From assembly GCA_020047875.1 (NCBI GenBank), contig JAIFNE010000225.1, positions 1 through 7,107 on the forward strand: a DNA stretch of 7,107 nt, given 5' to 3'. Position 1 is the stretch's first letter; each line of letters starts with the position of its first letter. The stretch comes from Hydrogenophaga sp. (lineage in GTDB: Bacteria > Pseudomonadota > Gammaproteobacteria > Burkholderiales > Burkholderiaceae_C). Below, in pieces: positions 1 to 6,232 of this stretch. A program made the position numbers and the translations under genes. The notes beneath the pieces are model-generated. The model was not told the DNA's origin and searched no databases. It worked only from the letters and a program-made list of their open reading frames with translations.

Positions 1-747
1 GCGCCCAAAGCGCTGTCGCAGTACCGGGGCAAAGTGGCGTCCATGATTTTCCAGGAGCCGCTGCTTGCGCTCGACCCGGTGTATTCCGTGGGTGCACAGA
101 TCATCGAGGCCATACGGCGTCACGAGCCGGTGAGCCATGCCGAGGCGAACCAGCGCGCCCTGCAGTTGTTCGAGCGGGTGCGTATTCCCAGCCCGGAACG
201 CCGCCTGCAGGCCTACCCGCACGAAATGTCGGGCGGCATGCGCCAGCGCGCCATGATTGCGCTGGCGCTGGCCTGCCGCCCGCAGCTGCTGCTGGCCGAT
301 GAGCCCACCACCGCGCTTGATGCCACGGTACAGATTCAGATCCTGCTGCTGCTGCGCGAACTGCAGCGCGAGCTCGGCCTCTCGGTGGTGTTCGTGACGC
401 ACGACATTGGCGCTGCTGTGGAGGTGGCCGATCGCATTGCGGTCATGTACGCCGGGCGCATCGTGGAAGAAGGGCCCGCCGCCACGCTGCTGCGCGCGCC
501 GCGTCACCCCTATACGTTGGCCTTATTGCGCAGCCGCGCGCACGGTGCCATGGCCAAGGGCACGCGGCTGGAAACCATCTCTGGCGCGCCGCCCGATCTC
601 ACCGCGTTGCCCACGGGCTGCGCCTTTGCCGAGCGCTGTCGCCTGGCCGAGGACGCCTGCCGCCAGACCCGCCCCGAAATCTCGTGGCTCGAAGCGGGGC
701 ACAGCGTGCGCTGCCTGCGAGCAACCGAGACGGAGTCCCTGTCATGA
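1..747 (+). CDS. Dipeptide/oligopeptide-type ABC transporter ATP-binding protein, DppD-like (5' partial)
   Basis: Cytoplasmic ATPase that would power a dipeptide/oligopeptide/nickel-class ABC importer at the inner membrane. The frame is open from base 1, so the start and Walker A lie upstream; 248 residues are visible. In order (counting from base 1): Q-loop MIFQEP around residue 18, ABC signature MSGGMRQR at 76-83, Walker B LLLADEPTTALD with Asp100/Glu101, H-loop VTHD with His134, then the oligo_HPY C-terminal extension starting at RHPYTLALL. The tail has the four-Cys pattern (C-x5-C-x6-C and a final C near the end) that is reported to hold an iron-sulfur cluster in some DppD proteins. The wording of the signature (AMIALALA, ADEPTTALD) is DppD/OppD-like rather than DppF-like, so a partner ATPase would be expected upstream or elsewhere. 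The stop overlaps the amidase start (ATGA), suggesting an operon and translational coupling. Substrate unknown; family call firm. Confidence 0.93.
   Translation, partial: APKALSQYRGKVASMIFQEPLLALDPVYSVGAQIIEAIRRHEPVSHAEANQRALQLFERVRIPSPERRLQAYPHEMSGGMRQRAMIALALACRPQLLLADEPTTALDATVQIQILLLLRELQRELGLSVVFVTHDIGAAVEVADRIAVMYAGRIVEEGPAATLLRAPRHPYTLALLRSRAHGAMAKGTRLETISGAPPDLTALPTGCAFAERCRLAEDACRQTRPEISWLEAGHSVRCLRATETESLS
732..735 (+). promoter_or_regulatory. Ribosome binding site (GGAG) of the amidase gene
   Basis: GGAG lies 8 bases before the ATG at 744, inside the end of the ABC ATPase gene. It supports the ATG at 744 over an in-frame GTG at 684, which would bury the first 20 codons in the upstream gene. 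Confidence 0.7.
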
Positions 748-1955
748 GTTTGCACACCGATGTCCTGCACGACCCTGCCCACGCCTTCATGCCCTACCCG
801 GCTGTGCCGGTGCCGCACGCGCCCACCGGGCCACTCTCAGGTCTGAGCTTTGCCGCCAAAGACCTGTTCCACATACAGGGTTACCCCACCAGCGGTGGCC
901 AGCCCCTGTTGCTGGCTCTGCTCGGTGTACAAAGTCGCACGGCGCCCACGGTGCAGCGGCTGCTCGATGCCAGCGCGCGATTTGTCGGAAAAACCATCAC
1001 CGATGAACTGGCCTTCTCCATGAATGGTCAAAACGCGCACTTCGGCTCGCCCATCAACGGGGCGGCGCCGGAGCGCATCACGGGCGGTTCGTCGTCGGGG
1101 TCTGCCTCTGCCGTGTCCAACCGGCTCTGCGACTTTGCGCTGGGCACCGACACCGGTGGCTCGGTGCGAGCGCCCGCCAGCCACTGCGGCCTCTACGGCC
1201 TGCGCCCCACGCATGGCCGCGTGAGCCTGCAGGACACCCTCGACCTTGCGCCCAGCCTGGACACCTGCGGCTGGTTTGCCCGCGATGTCTCCACCTTCGC
1301 GCGGGTGGCCGATGCGTTGTTGGGTGAAGACGCTCAGCCGCTGCCCGATCGCGTCCGCTTGCTGGCGCCCGGTGACCTCTGGGCGCTGGCCGTGCCGGGC
1401 GCGCGCAAGGCGCTGATGCCCGTGCGCCAGCAGGTTGAGGCCGAACTGGGTGCGGCCGGGCGTGCGGCTGTGGTGCTGGAGAGTCTGGATGCGATGTACT
1501 GGCATTTTCGCCACATTCAGGGGCATGAGGCCTGGCAGGTGGATGGCGGTTTCATTCGCCGCTTTTCACCGCCCTTGGGGCCCGGTGTGGCCGAGCGCTT
1601 TGCCTGGAGCGCGACCGTCACCGATGCGCAGCTGTTGGCGGCGCGTGCTTTCCGCGACCGCTTCCGCCTTCACCTCGCACAACGGTTGGGCGACGATGGC
1701 GTGTTGCTGATCCCCACCATGCCCGATATCGCTCCGCGTATTGCCGATAGCGAAACTGCGCTTGAAGACTACCGCAACCGCGCCATCCGGCTGCTCTGTG
1801 TGGCCGGCTTGTCTGGTTTCCCGCAGCTGAGCCTTCCGCTTGCTCAGCGCGACCGGGCACCGCTCGGCATTTCGCTGCTCGGCCCGCCCGGTCGTGATCG
1901 AAGCCTGATTCGCTTGGCAGAGCGCATTGAGGCCGGCCAACAGGCCAGCGCATGA
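744..1955 (+). CDS. Amidase-signature (AS) family hydrolase, AMI1-like
   Basis: Probable cytoplasmic serine amidase of 403 residues that hydrolyses an amide to an acid plus ammonia or amine. The AS fold is shown by the Ser-cisSer-Lys triad: Lys39 in FAAKD, Ser116 in GGSSSGSA, nucleophile Ser140 in DTGGSVRAPAS. The Lys-to-Ser (101) and Ser-to-Ser (24) spacings equal those I recall for plant AMI1 (indole-3-acetamide amidase). The similarity extends beyond the triad: DELAFSMNGQNAHFGSP, CGLYGLRPTHGRVS and DTCGWFARDV all echo AMI1. The length fits that group and is shorter than GatA (about 480). The start is set by an SD 8 bases upstream and the ATGA overlap with the transporter ATPase, which implies co-expression with an importer, so its substrate may be what the importer brings in. 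The stop is one base from that of allA on the other strand. Indole-3-acetamide, another aliphatic or aryl amide, or a ureide are all possible; the specific substrate is not supported. Confidence 0.9.
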   Translation: MSLHTDVLHDPAHAFMPYPAVPVPHAPTGPLSGLSFAAKDLFHIQGYPTSGGQPLLLALLGVQSRTAPTVQRLLDASARFVGKTITDELAFSMNGQNAHFGSPINGAAPERITGGSSSGSASAVSNRLCDFALGTDTGGSVRAPASHCGLYGLRPTHGRVSLQDTLDLAPSLDTCGWFARDVSTFARVADALLGEDAQPLPDRVRLLAPGDLWALAVPGARKALMPVRQQVEAELGAAGRAAVVLESLDAMYWHFRHIQGHEAWQVDGGFIRRFSPPLGPGVAERFAWSATVTDAQLLAARAFRDRFRLHLAQRLGDDGVLLIPTMPDIAPRIADSETALEDYRNRAIRLLCVAGLSGFPQLSLPLAQRDRAPLGISLLGPPGRDRSLIRLAERIEAGQQASA

Positions 1956-1956
1956 T

Positions 1957-2490
1957 TCAATCGAGCAGGACGGGGTTGGTCAGCTCGGCCAGCTCGCAAT
2001 CCAGTTGCGCGTTGCCGCGTTCGATCACGAAAAAATCCCCTGGGTCCAGCGCCAGCAGCGCGTGGTGCCAGGTGCCCGGAAACAAGGTAACTCCTTGATG
2101 GCCAGAGACCCGAAACGCGGCGAGCGATGCGGGGTCTGGGGCTTCATCGCCCAGCGCTACCAGTGCAATGAAGCGGGCGCCATTCAAAGGCACGAAGGTT
2201 TGAGAACCCAGGCGATGGCGTTCCATGCTGCGCCAGGGCCCACGCAGTGTTTGGGCCTGGGCCCGAAACACCGCCAGCGAAGCGCATTGCGAATGTTCTC
2301 CCAGCGTAAGCGTTGCGGGTTGCTCAATGCGCACACTGGTGCCCGCGTTGATAGCCCGTCCTGCGCCCTCGCCCCAGGACAAAACCTGGCCGTACGGCGC
2401 AAACTCGGCCGCTGTCAATACTCTTGTATGCAAGACATGGTTCATCACGTGTTGATCTTTCGAAGCGCCAGTTTGAAGGTGGGCCGACAT
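1957..2490 (-). CDS. allA: Ureidoglycolate lyase (AllA family)
   Basis: Cytosolic enzyme of allantoin/purine catabolism that splits (S)-ureidoglycolate into glyoxylate and urea. The product has 177 residues; E. coli AllA has about 160. Family blocks align through the length: AAEFAPYGQVL (27-37), ERHRLGSQTFVPL (90-102; E. coli reads ERHPLGTQAFIPM), VALGDEAPD (111-119), GTWHHALLAL (139-148), DFFVIER (152-158) and the acidic tail. Start choice: the ATG at 2490 has a GGAGA five bases upstream; an in-frame ATG at 2445 (162 residues) matches the E. coli N-terminus better but has no visible SD; ATGs at 2502 and 2508 are also in frame. The gene is divergent from the GntR regulator and convergent with the amidase, so it is not in the amidase operon although probably in the same pathway. 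Other allantoin genes (allB, allC) are not in the window. No substitution seen in the recognisable blocks. Confidence 0.92.
   Translation of the reverse strand: MSAHLQTGASKDQHVMNHVLHTRVLTAAEFAPYGQVLSWGEGAGRAINAGTSVRIEQPATLTLGEHSQCASLAVFRAQAQTLRGPWRSMERHRLGSQTFVPLNGARFIALVALGDEAPDPASLAAFRVSGHQGVTLFPGTWHHALLALDPGDFFVIERGNAQLDCELAELTNPVLLD
2422..2435. promoter_or_regulatory. Candidate GntR/FCD-type operator (inverted repeat)
   Basis: TCTTG-TATG-CAAGA is a perfect 5+5 bp inverted repeat with a 4-base spacer. Its core TTGTATGCAA is one base from the symmetric TTGTATACAA-like sites typical of FadR-subfamily GntR regulators. It lies 76 bp before the regulator's ATG and just inside the 5' end of allA, a place from which a bound regulator could affect both divergent genes. 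The position and symmetry are seen; binding is inferred. Confidence 0.35.
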
Positions 2491-2495
2491 CGCAT

Positions 2496-2500
2496 TCTCC
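2496..2500 (-). promoter_or_regulatory. Ribosome binding site (GGAGA) of allA
   Basis: On the minus strand GGAGA sits 5 bases before the ATG at 2490. It favours that start over the ATG at 2445. It also lies within 11 bases of the ATG of the divergent regulator gene, so the gap between the two genes is nearly all translation-initiation sequence. Confidence 0.6.
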
Positions 2501-2510
2501 ATACTCATCC

Positions 2511-3248
2511 ATGATCTCGCACGCTTCAGCTGCGCAGCCTGCACCGGATGGCGAGACCACCGCGACGGACCGGGTTTACGCAGCCATTTACCGGGCGGTG
2601 CTCGAACACCGACTGGCCCCGGGCGAATGGTTGCGAGAAGCCGATCTGGCGAGTGAATTTGACGTGTCCCGTACGGTCGTCCGCCAAGCCTTGCAGCGGC
2701 TGGCTCAGGATCAGGTGATCGAACTTCGGCATAACCGCGGTGCCCGCGTCCCTCTGCCCAGCCTGGAGGACGCCGCCCATGTGTTTGAGGCCCGGCGTAT
2801 CGTGGAATGTGAAGTGGCCCGCCGTCTCGGTGGTGGCTTGTCGCCCATGCAGCTGGATAGCCTGCGCGTGATCGCTCAGGCAGAGATCGCTGCCGACGAG
2901 CGCGGTGATCGGGCGGAGGCCATTCGCCTGTCGGGTGAGTTCCATCAGGCGCTCACGCGCATGCACGGCAATCCGGTATTCGACCGCTTGCTTAACGCCC
3001 TGCTGCCAACCACTTCGTTATTGATGGCGCGTTTCAAGGTGGGCGGTGGGCAAGTGTGTGTAGCCCATCGACATGTGGATCTGATTGCTGCCTTGGCGCA
3101 GGGGTCAGCATCCGCTGCGGCCGAAATGCGAAAGCATCTGGCCGAGCTGCAGCGTTCTTTGGTGGACGAACCCGTGCGCGGGCGCCGTTTGCGCGACGCG
3201 TTTTCGGCCTATCGTGAATCTCCTCACCAGGAAAGGCCAAACCCATGA
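2511..3248 (+). CDS. GntR-family transcriptional regulator, FadR/FCD subfamily
   Basis: DNA-binding, ligand-responsive regulator of 245 residues. The winged helix-turn-helix spans about residues 20-80 (DRVYAAIYRAVLEHRLAPGEW, then EFDVSRTVVRQALQRL as the HTH, then the wing HNRGARVPL). The all-helical FCD ligand domain follows at about 86-215, with family His residues at EFHQAL (His145), RHVDLI (His188) and RKHL (His210), which in FCD proteins usually bind a metal near the ligand. The start at 2511 is the first ATG in frame; an alternative TTG at 2424 would add a low-quality 29-residue leader. No SD precedes 2511, and a CATACT box at 2500-2505 would place transcription start at about the ATG, so a leaderless message is possible. 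Being divergent from allA, it most likely controls allA and itself, perhaps also the amidase/transporter operon. Ligand unknown; an intermediate of ureide breakdown is an inference. Confidence 0.92.
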   Translation: MISHASAAQPAPDGETTATDRVYAAIYRAVLEHRLAPGEWLREADLASEFDVSRTVVRQALQRLAQDQVIELRHNRGARVPLPSLEDAAHVFEARRIVECEVARRLGGGLSPMQLDSLRVIAQAEIAADERGDRAEAIRLSGEFHQALTRMHGNPVFDRLLNALLPTTSLLMARFKVGGGQVCVAHRHVDLIAALAQGSASAAAEMRKHLAELQRSLVDEPVRGRRLRDAFSAYRESPHQERPNP

Positions 3249-3394
3249 ACGCGCCCGGGTCCGAAGCTGACTCGAGGACGCTCGCCCTGAGCACCAGGCG
3301 GCAGGTTGCGATGTGTTGCTGCATGCCATGCTGGAGCGTACGCAGCAAGCCTGAGTGGATTTCGCAAGTGGCGGAGATCTGCGCGCCACGTTGA

Positions 3395-3416
3395 CACAGC
3401 GCAAGGCAGCGCTGTG
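3395..3416. other. Hairpin (8-bp perfect stem) between the GntR and usp genes
   Basis: CACAGCGC and GCGCTGTG pair perfectly around a 6-base AAGGCA loop. No T-run follows, so it is not a standard Rho-independent terminator. It may be a weak or Rho-assisted terminator of the regulator transcript, or an operator near the usp promoter. The symmetry is seen; the role is not known. Confidence 0.4.
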
Positions 3417-3488
3417 GCCACATCGCTAGCATTAATTGGTGGGTGCTGTGACCGTGATGCGATCGGTACCCCGCCGTTCAGCCCCTTC

Positions 3489-3493
3489 AGGAG
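3489..3493 (+). promoter_or_regulatory. Ribosome binding site (AGGAG) of the universal stress protein gene
   Basis: AGGAG lies 6 bases before the ATG at 3500, a near-ideal Shine-Dalgarno spacing. It fixes the start and suggests efficient translation. Confidence 0.8.
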
Positions 3494-3499
3494 ACTGCT

Positions 3500-3937
3500 A
3501 TGTTCAAGAAAATCCTTGTCCCCACCGACGGCTCGGCTCAGGCCGCGCTGGCGGCCCGAACCGCTGCCGAGCTGGCCAAGAGCGAGGGTGCGGGTGTTGT
3601 TGGCGTGTATGTGATCGACCCTTTCCCCTACATCGGTATCGGTGATGCGTCTGCCATCGGCCTGCAGGCCTATCTGGCCGAGGCAAAGACCGCGGCGGGG
3701 CAGGCGCTGGACATGCTGGAGCGGGCTTGTAAAGAGCACGGCGTGCCGTTTGTGGGTGACACCATTGAGCGCAACGTGGTGCACGAGGGCATTCTGGAGA
3801 CAGCCAGCGCGGAAAACTGCGACCTGATCGTGATGGGCTCGCACGGCCGCCGCGGCATTGCGTCGTTGATTCTGGGCAGCGTGGCGCAGAAGGTGCTGGC
3901 CCACGCCACGCAGCCGGTGCTCATCGTCAAGAGCTGA
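3500..3937 (+). CDS. Universal stress protein, UspA family (single domain, ATP-binding type)
   Basis: Small cytoplasmic stress protein of 145 residues, the normal length for a one-domain Usp; such proteins dimerise and aid survival under starvation or redox stress by mechanisms that vary. The N-terminus FKKILVPTDGS holds the first strand and the conserved Asp10. The C-terminal GSHGRRGIASLILGS (113-127) fits the ATP-binding pattern G-2x-G-9x-G-[ST], so it is of the MJ0577-like nucleotide-binding type rather than the UspA type that lacks the motif. QPVLIV is the usual last strand. It stands alone: 251 bp without a clear gene upstream and a likely terminator downstream, so it is probably monocistronic. 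There is no visible link to the ureide genes or to uvrA. Family call firm; specific role unknown. Confidence 0.95.
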   Translation: MFKKILVPTDGSAQAALAARTAAELAKSEGAGVVGVYVIDPFPYIGIGDASAIGLQAYLAEAKTAAGQALDMLERACKEHGVPFVGDTIERNVVHEGILETASAENCDLIVMGSHGRRGIASLILGSVAQKVLAHATQPVLIVKS

Positions 3938-3952
3938 CAGGGGCCAGCGCAT

Positions 3953-3991
3953 CCGGGCGCGCACCCTCGCGCCCGGGCGGTCCGCTTTTTT
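3953..3991 (+). terminator. Probable Rho-independent terminator of the usp gene
   Basis: A perfect 9-bp GC stem (CCGGGCGCG, loop CACCCT, CGCGCCCGG) begins 15 bp after the usp stop. Six T bases follow at 3986-3991, 9 bases past the stem, a longer gap than in textbook terminators. A terminator is the likeliest role. Confidence 0.6.
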
Positions 3992-4058
3992 GCCGTGTGG
4001 ATGCGGCGCCTTTGCAGGTCGGCAAGCGTTCCGGCTTGCTTTCACTCGGGCATTGGGG

Positions 4059-4088
4059 CCTGGGCGCCGGCCCAGGAGCGCCGCTCCT
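4059..4088 (+). other. Two overlapping hairpins in the uvrA leader
   Basis: CCTGGGC/GCCCAGG (4059-4076, 4-base loop) and AGGAGC/GCTCCT (4074-4088, 3-base loop) share AGG at 4074-4076, so only one can form fully at a time. They end 30 bp before the uvrA ATG. The arrangement is attenuator-like, but no leader peptide, T-run or known riboswitch is visible, so function is open. No LexA box (CTGT-N8-ACAG) was found between usp and uvrA. Confidence 0.35.
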
Positions 4089-4220
4089 AGAATGTTTGCT
4101 TTCGACTGAAAAGCTTGCATGTCTGACGAAACTCCCGTTCCCAGCCCATTGCCGCCCGATGCCGACGATGCGAGCACCGATGGGGCTGCAGAGCATTCCG
4201 CAGGGCTGATCCGCATTCGT

Positions 4221-4250
4221 GGCGCGCGTCAGCACAACCTGAAAAATCTC
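4221..4250 (+). repeat. Intragenic direct repeat, partner at 6401-6430
   Basis: These 30 bases match 6401-6430 at 28 positions, including the last 20 in a row. They encode the equivalent stretch (RGARQHNLKNL and EGAREHNLKNL) that opens each ABC module of UvrA. The two lie 2180 bp apart in the same orientation. Confidence 0.8.
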
Positions 4251-4637
4251 GATCTCGACATCCGCACCGGCGAGCTCACGGTGGTCACCGGGCCGAGCGG
4301 TTCGGGCAAGTCCAGTCTGGTGTTCGACACGCTGTTCGCTGAAGGCCAGCGCCGCTACGTGGAGACCTTCAGCGCCTACGCGCGCCAGTTCCTCGACCGC
4401 ATGGACAAGCCCGCGGTGGACCGGGTGGACGGCGTGCCGCCCGCGATTGCCATCGATCAGACCAACCCGGTTCGTTCGTCTCGCTCGACCGTGGGCACCA
4501 TGACCGAGCTGAACGACCACCTGAAGCTGTTGTTTGCGCGCGGCGCCAGCCTGTTCGACCGCGAAACCGCCCAGCCCGTGCGGCACGACTCGCCCGAATC
4601 GATTTACACCGAACTCAAGCGCAGGGTGGCGGGATTC

Positions 4638-4889
4638 ACCGCCGGGCCGCCCCAAGGTGAATCAGCCCCCTCGGGGGGCAGCGAATCTCGCGCAGCGGAG
4701 AGCGTGGGGGCCACAGGCTCTACCGCCGGGCCGCCCCAAGGTGAATCAGCCCCCTTGGGGGGCAGCGAACCTCGCGCAGCGGAGAGCGTGGGGGCCACAG
4801 GCTCTACCGCCGGGACGCCCCAAGGTGAATCAGCCCTCTTGAGGGGCAGCGAACCTCGCGCTGCGGGGAGCGTGGGGGCGCGGGACCCG
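4638..4889. repeat. Three tandem 84-bp copies of a palindromic Comamonadaceae-type repeat, in frame inside uvrA
   Basis: The units are 4638-4721, 4722-4805 and 4806-4889. Units 1 and 2 differ at only 2 of 84 bases; unit 3 is more divergent and departs in its last 10 bases or so. Each unit has a GGGCCGCCCCAAGG-like left part, a central palindrome of C-run/G-run type (4665-4679, 4749-4763, 4833-4847), and a GCGTGGGGG right part. From memory, this resembles an element usually found between genes in Comamonadaceae. At 84 bp (28 codons) per unit the frame is kept, adding three copies of a Gly/Ser/Ala/Pro-rich peptide (residues 174-257) between KRRVAGF and the conserved RLVVTFPVELP. It is not a CRISPR: the copies abut with no spacers. 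Confidence 0.88.
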
Positions 4890-6227
4890 AGGTTGGTGGT
4901 CACGTTCCCGGTGGAGTTGCCCGCCAGCACCACGCCCGAAGAAGTCGTGCAGTGGCTTTCCGCCAGCGGCTACACCCGCGTGCAGGCCGAGCGCACCGTC
5001 CAGCGTGCCGCGCCAGCGCCCGATGCGAAGGCCGCCAAAGCCACCAAGGCCAAAGCAACCAAGGGCGCCACCGCCAGCGAAATGGTGAAGGTGCTCGACG
5101 TGGTGGCCGACCGTTTCCGCATCGGCACCGCCGAGCCCGCGCGGGTGATGGAAGCCATCGAAGCCGGCCTCAAGCGGGGCGGCGGCAAACTGATGGTTTA
5201 TGTCTTGCCGGAAGAGGGTGCTGAGCAGATCTGGAGGTTCTCAACCGGCCTGCATTGCCCCGACAGTGACATCCGCTACAGCGAACCCGCGCCGTCGATG
5301 TTTTCGTTCAACTCGGCCGTGGGCGCCTGCGAGGCATGCCGTGGGTTCGGGCGCGTGATCGGGGTCGACTACGGGCTGGTGATTCCCAACGACAAGCTCA
5401 CGCTGCGCGGCGGCGCGATCAAGGTGTTTCAGACGCCAGCCTGGAAGGAAGCGCAGGACGACCTGATGCGCCACGCCGAGGCGGCGGGCATTCCGCGCGA
5501 CACGCCCTGGAACAAGCTCACGCCCGAGCAGCAGCACTGGGTGAAAACCGGTTCGCCCAACTGGAACGGCAAGTGGAACCAGCACTGGTTCGGCGTGGAC
5601 CGTTTCTTTGAGTACCTGGAGAGCAAGGCCTACAAGATGCACATCCGCGTGCTCTTGTCCAAGTACCGCAGCTACACCGAGTGCCCGAGCTGCGGCGGCG
5701 CGCGCTTGAAGACAGACAGTTTGCTCTGGCGCATTGGCACCAAAGAGCAGGCCGACGCGGTGTTGCCGATCGAGAAACGCTATTTGCCAAAGGGCGTGAC
5801 GTGGTCGCGCACGCAACTCGAGGCGCTGCCCGGCCTGTGTTTGCACGACCTGATGCTGCTGCCGCTGGACCGGTTGCGCACCTTCTTCGGCTCGCTGGCC
5901 CACACGCTGGTGCCCACTGGCGGAGAAGCCACCGGCCAGGCCCAGGCGCTCAAGCTGCTGTTCGAGGAGATCAACACGCGGCTGCGCTACCTGTGCGATG
6001 TGGGCATCGGCTACCTCACGCTGGACCGCCAGAGCCGCACGCTCAGCGGCGGCGAGGTGCAGCGCATCAACCTCACCACCGCCTTGGGCACCTCGCTGGT
6101 GAACACGCTGTTTGTGCTGGACGAGCCCAGCATCGGCCTGCACCCGCGCGACATGGCGCGCATCAACAGCGCCATGCTGCGCCTGCGTGACGCCGGCAAC
6201 ACGCTGGTGGTGGTGGAGCACGACCCG

Positions 6228-6232
6228 GCGAC
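6228..6232 (+). other. Frameshifting deletion junction in uvrA (about 28 nt lost)
   Basis: The reading VVVEHDPA ends at 6230 and DMGPGPGERGG starts in the next frame at 6230. In UvrA relatives such as E. coli about nine more residues (an AIRAADHVI-like stretch) lie between these points. Nine codons plus one base gives 28 nt, which agrees with the observed change of frame. An 8-bp direct repeat (CCCGGCGA at 6224-6231 and 6245-6252) shows the spot is slippage-prone. Confidence 0.75.

Larger units (their letters stand above)
3249..3499. other. Region without a convincing gene between the GntR and usp genes
   Basis: No ORF here resembles a family I know. An ATGA overlap at 3245-3248 opens a 49-codon frame (to 3394) that is Cys-rich (CCC at 24-26) and has no recognisable domain. 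Another frame (3271-3429, interrupted by TGA at 3352) has codon choice that looks coding and might be the worn C-terminal end of a lost gene. A perfect TTGACA occurs at 3391-3396 but no matching -10 box lies 16-18 bp downstream. The hairpin at 3395-3416 is listed separately. Confidence 0.5.

Noticed and set aside
3245..3394. 49-codon ORF overlapping the GntR stop
   Set aside because: No domain, no clear SD of its own and unusual Cys/Trp-rich composition; kept only as a possible remnant.
4088..4093. TAGAAT as a -10 box for uvrA
   Set aside because: No acceptable -35 hexamer lies 16-18 bp upstream (the bases there are GC-rich).
3938..4118. LexA/SOS box before uvrA
   Set aside because: No CTGT-N8-ACAG match was found.
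3224..4216. Long minus-strand ORF of 330 codons across usp and the uvrA leader
   Set aside because: It is antisense to a clear UspA gene and has no recognisable domain; long antisense frames are expected at this GC content.
4534..4842. Second-frame ORF through the repeats (GRPKVNQPP motif)
   Set aside because: Repetitive only because the DNA is; it overlaps conserved UvrA coding and has no start signal or known domain.
4638..4889. CRISPR-like tandem repeats
   Set aside because: The 84-bp units abut directly with no unique spacers and are translated in frame.
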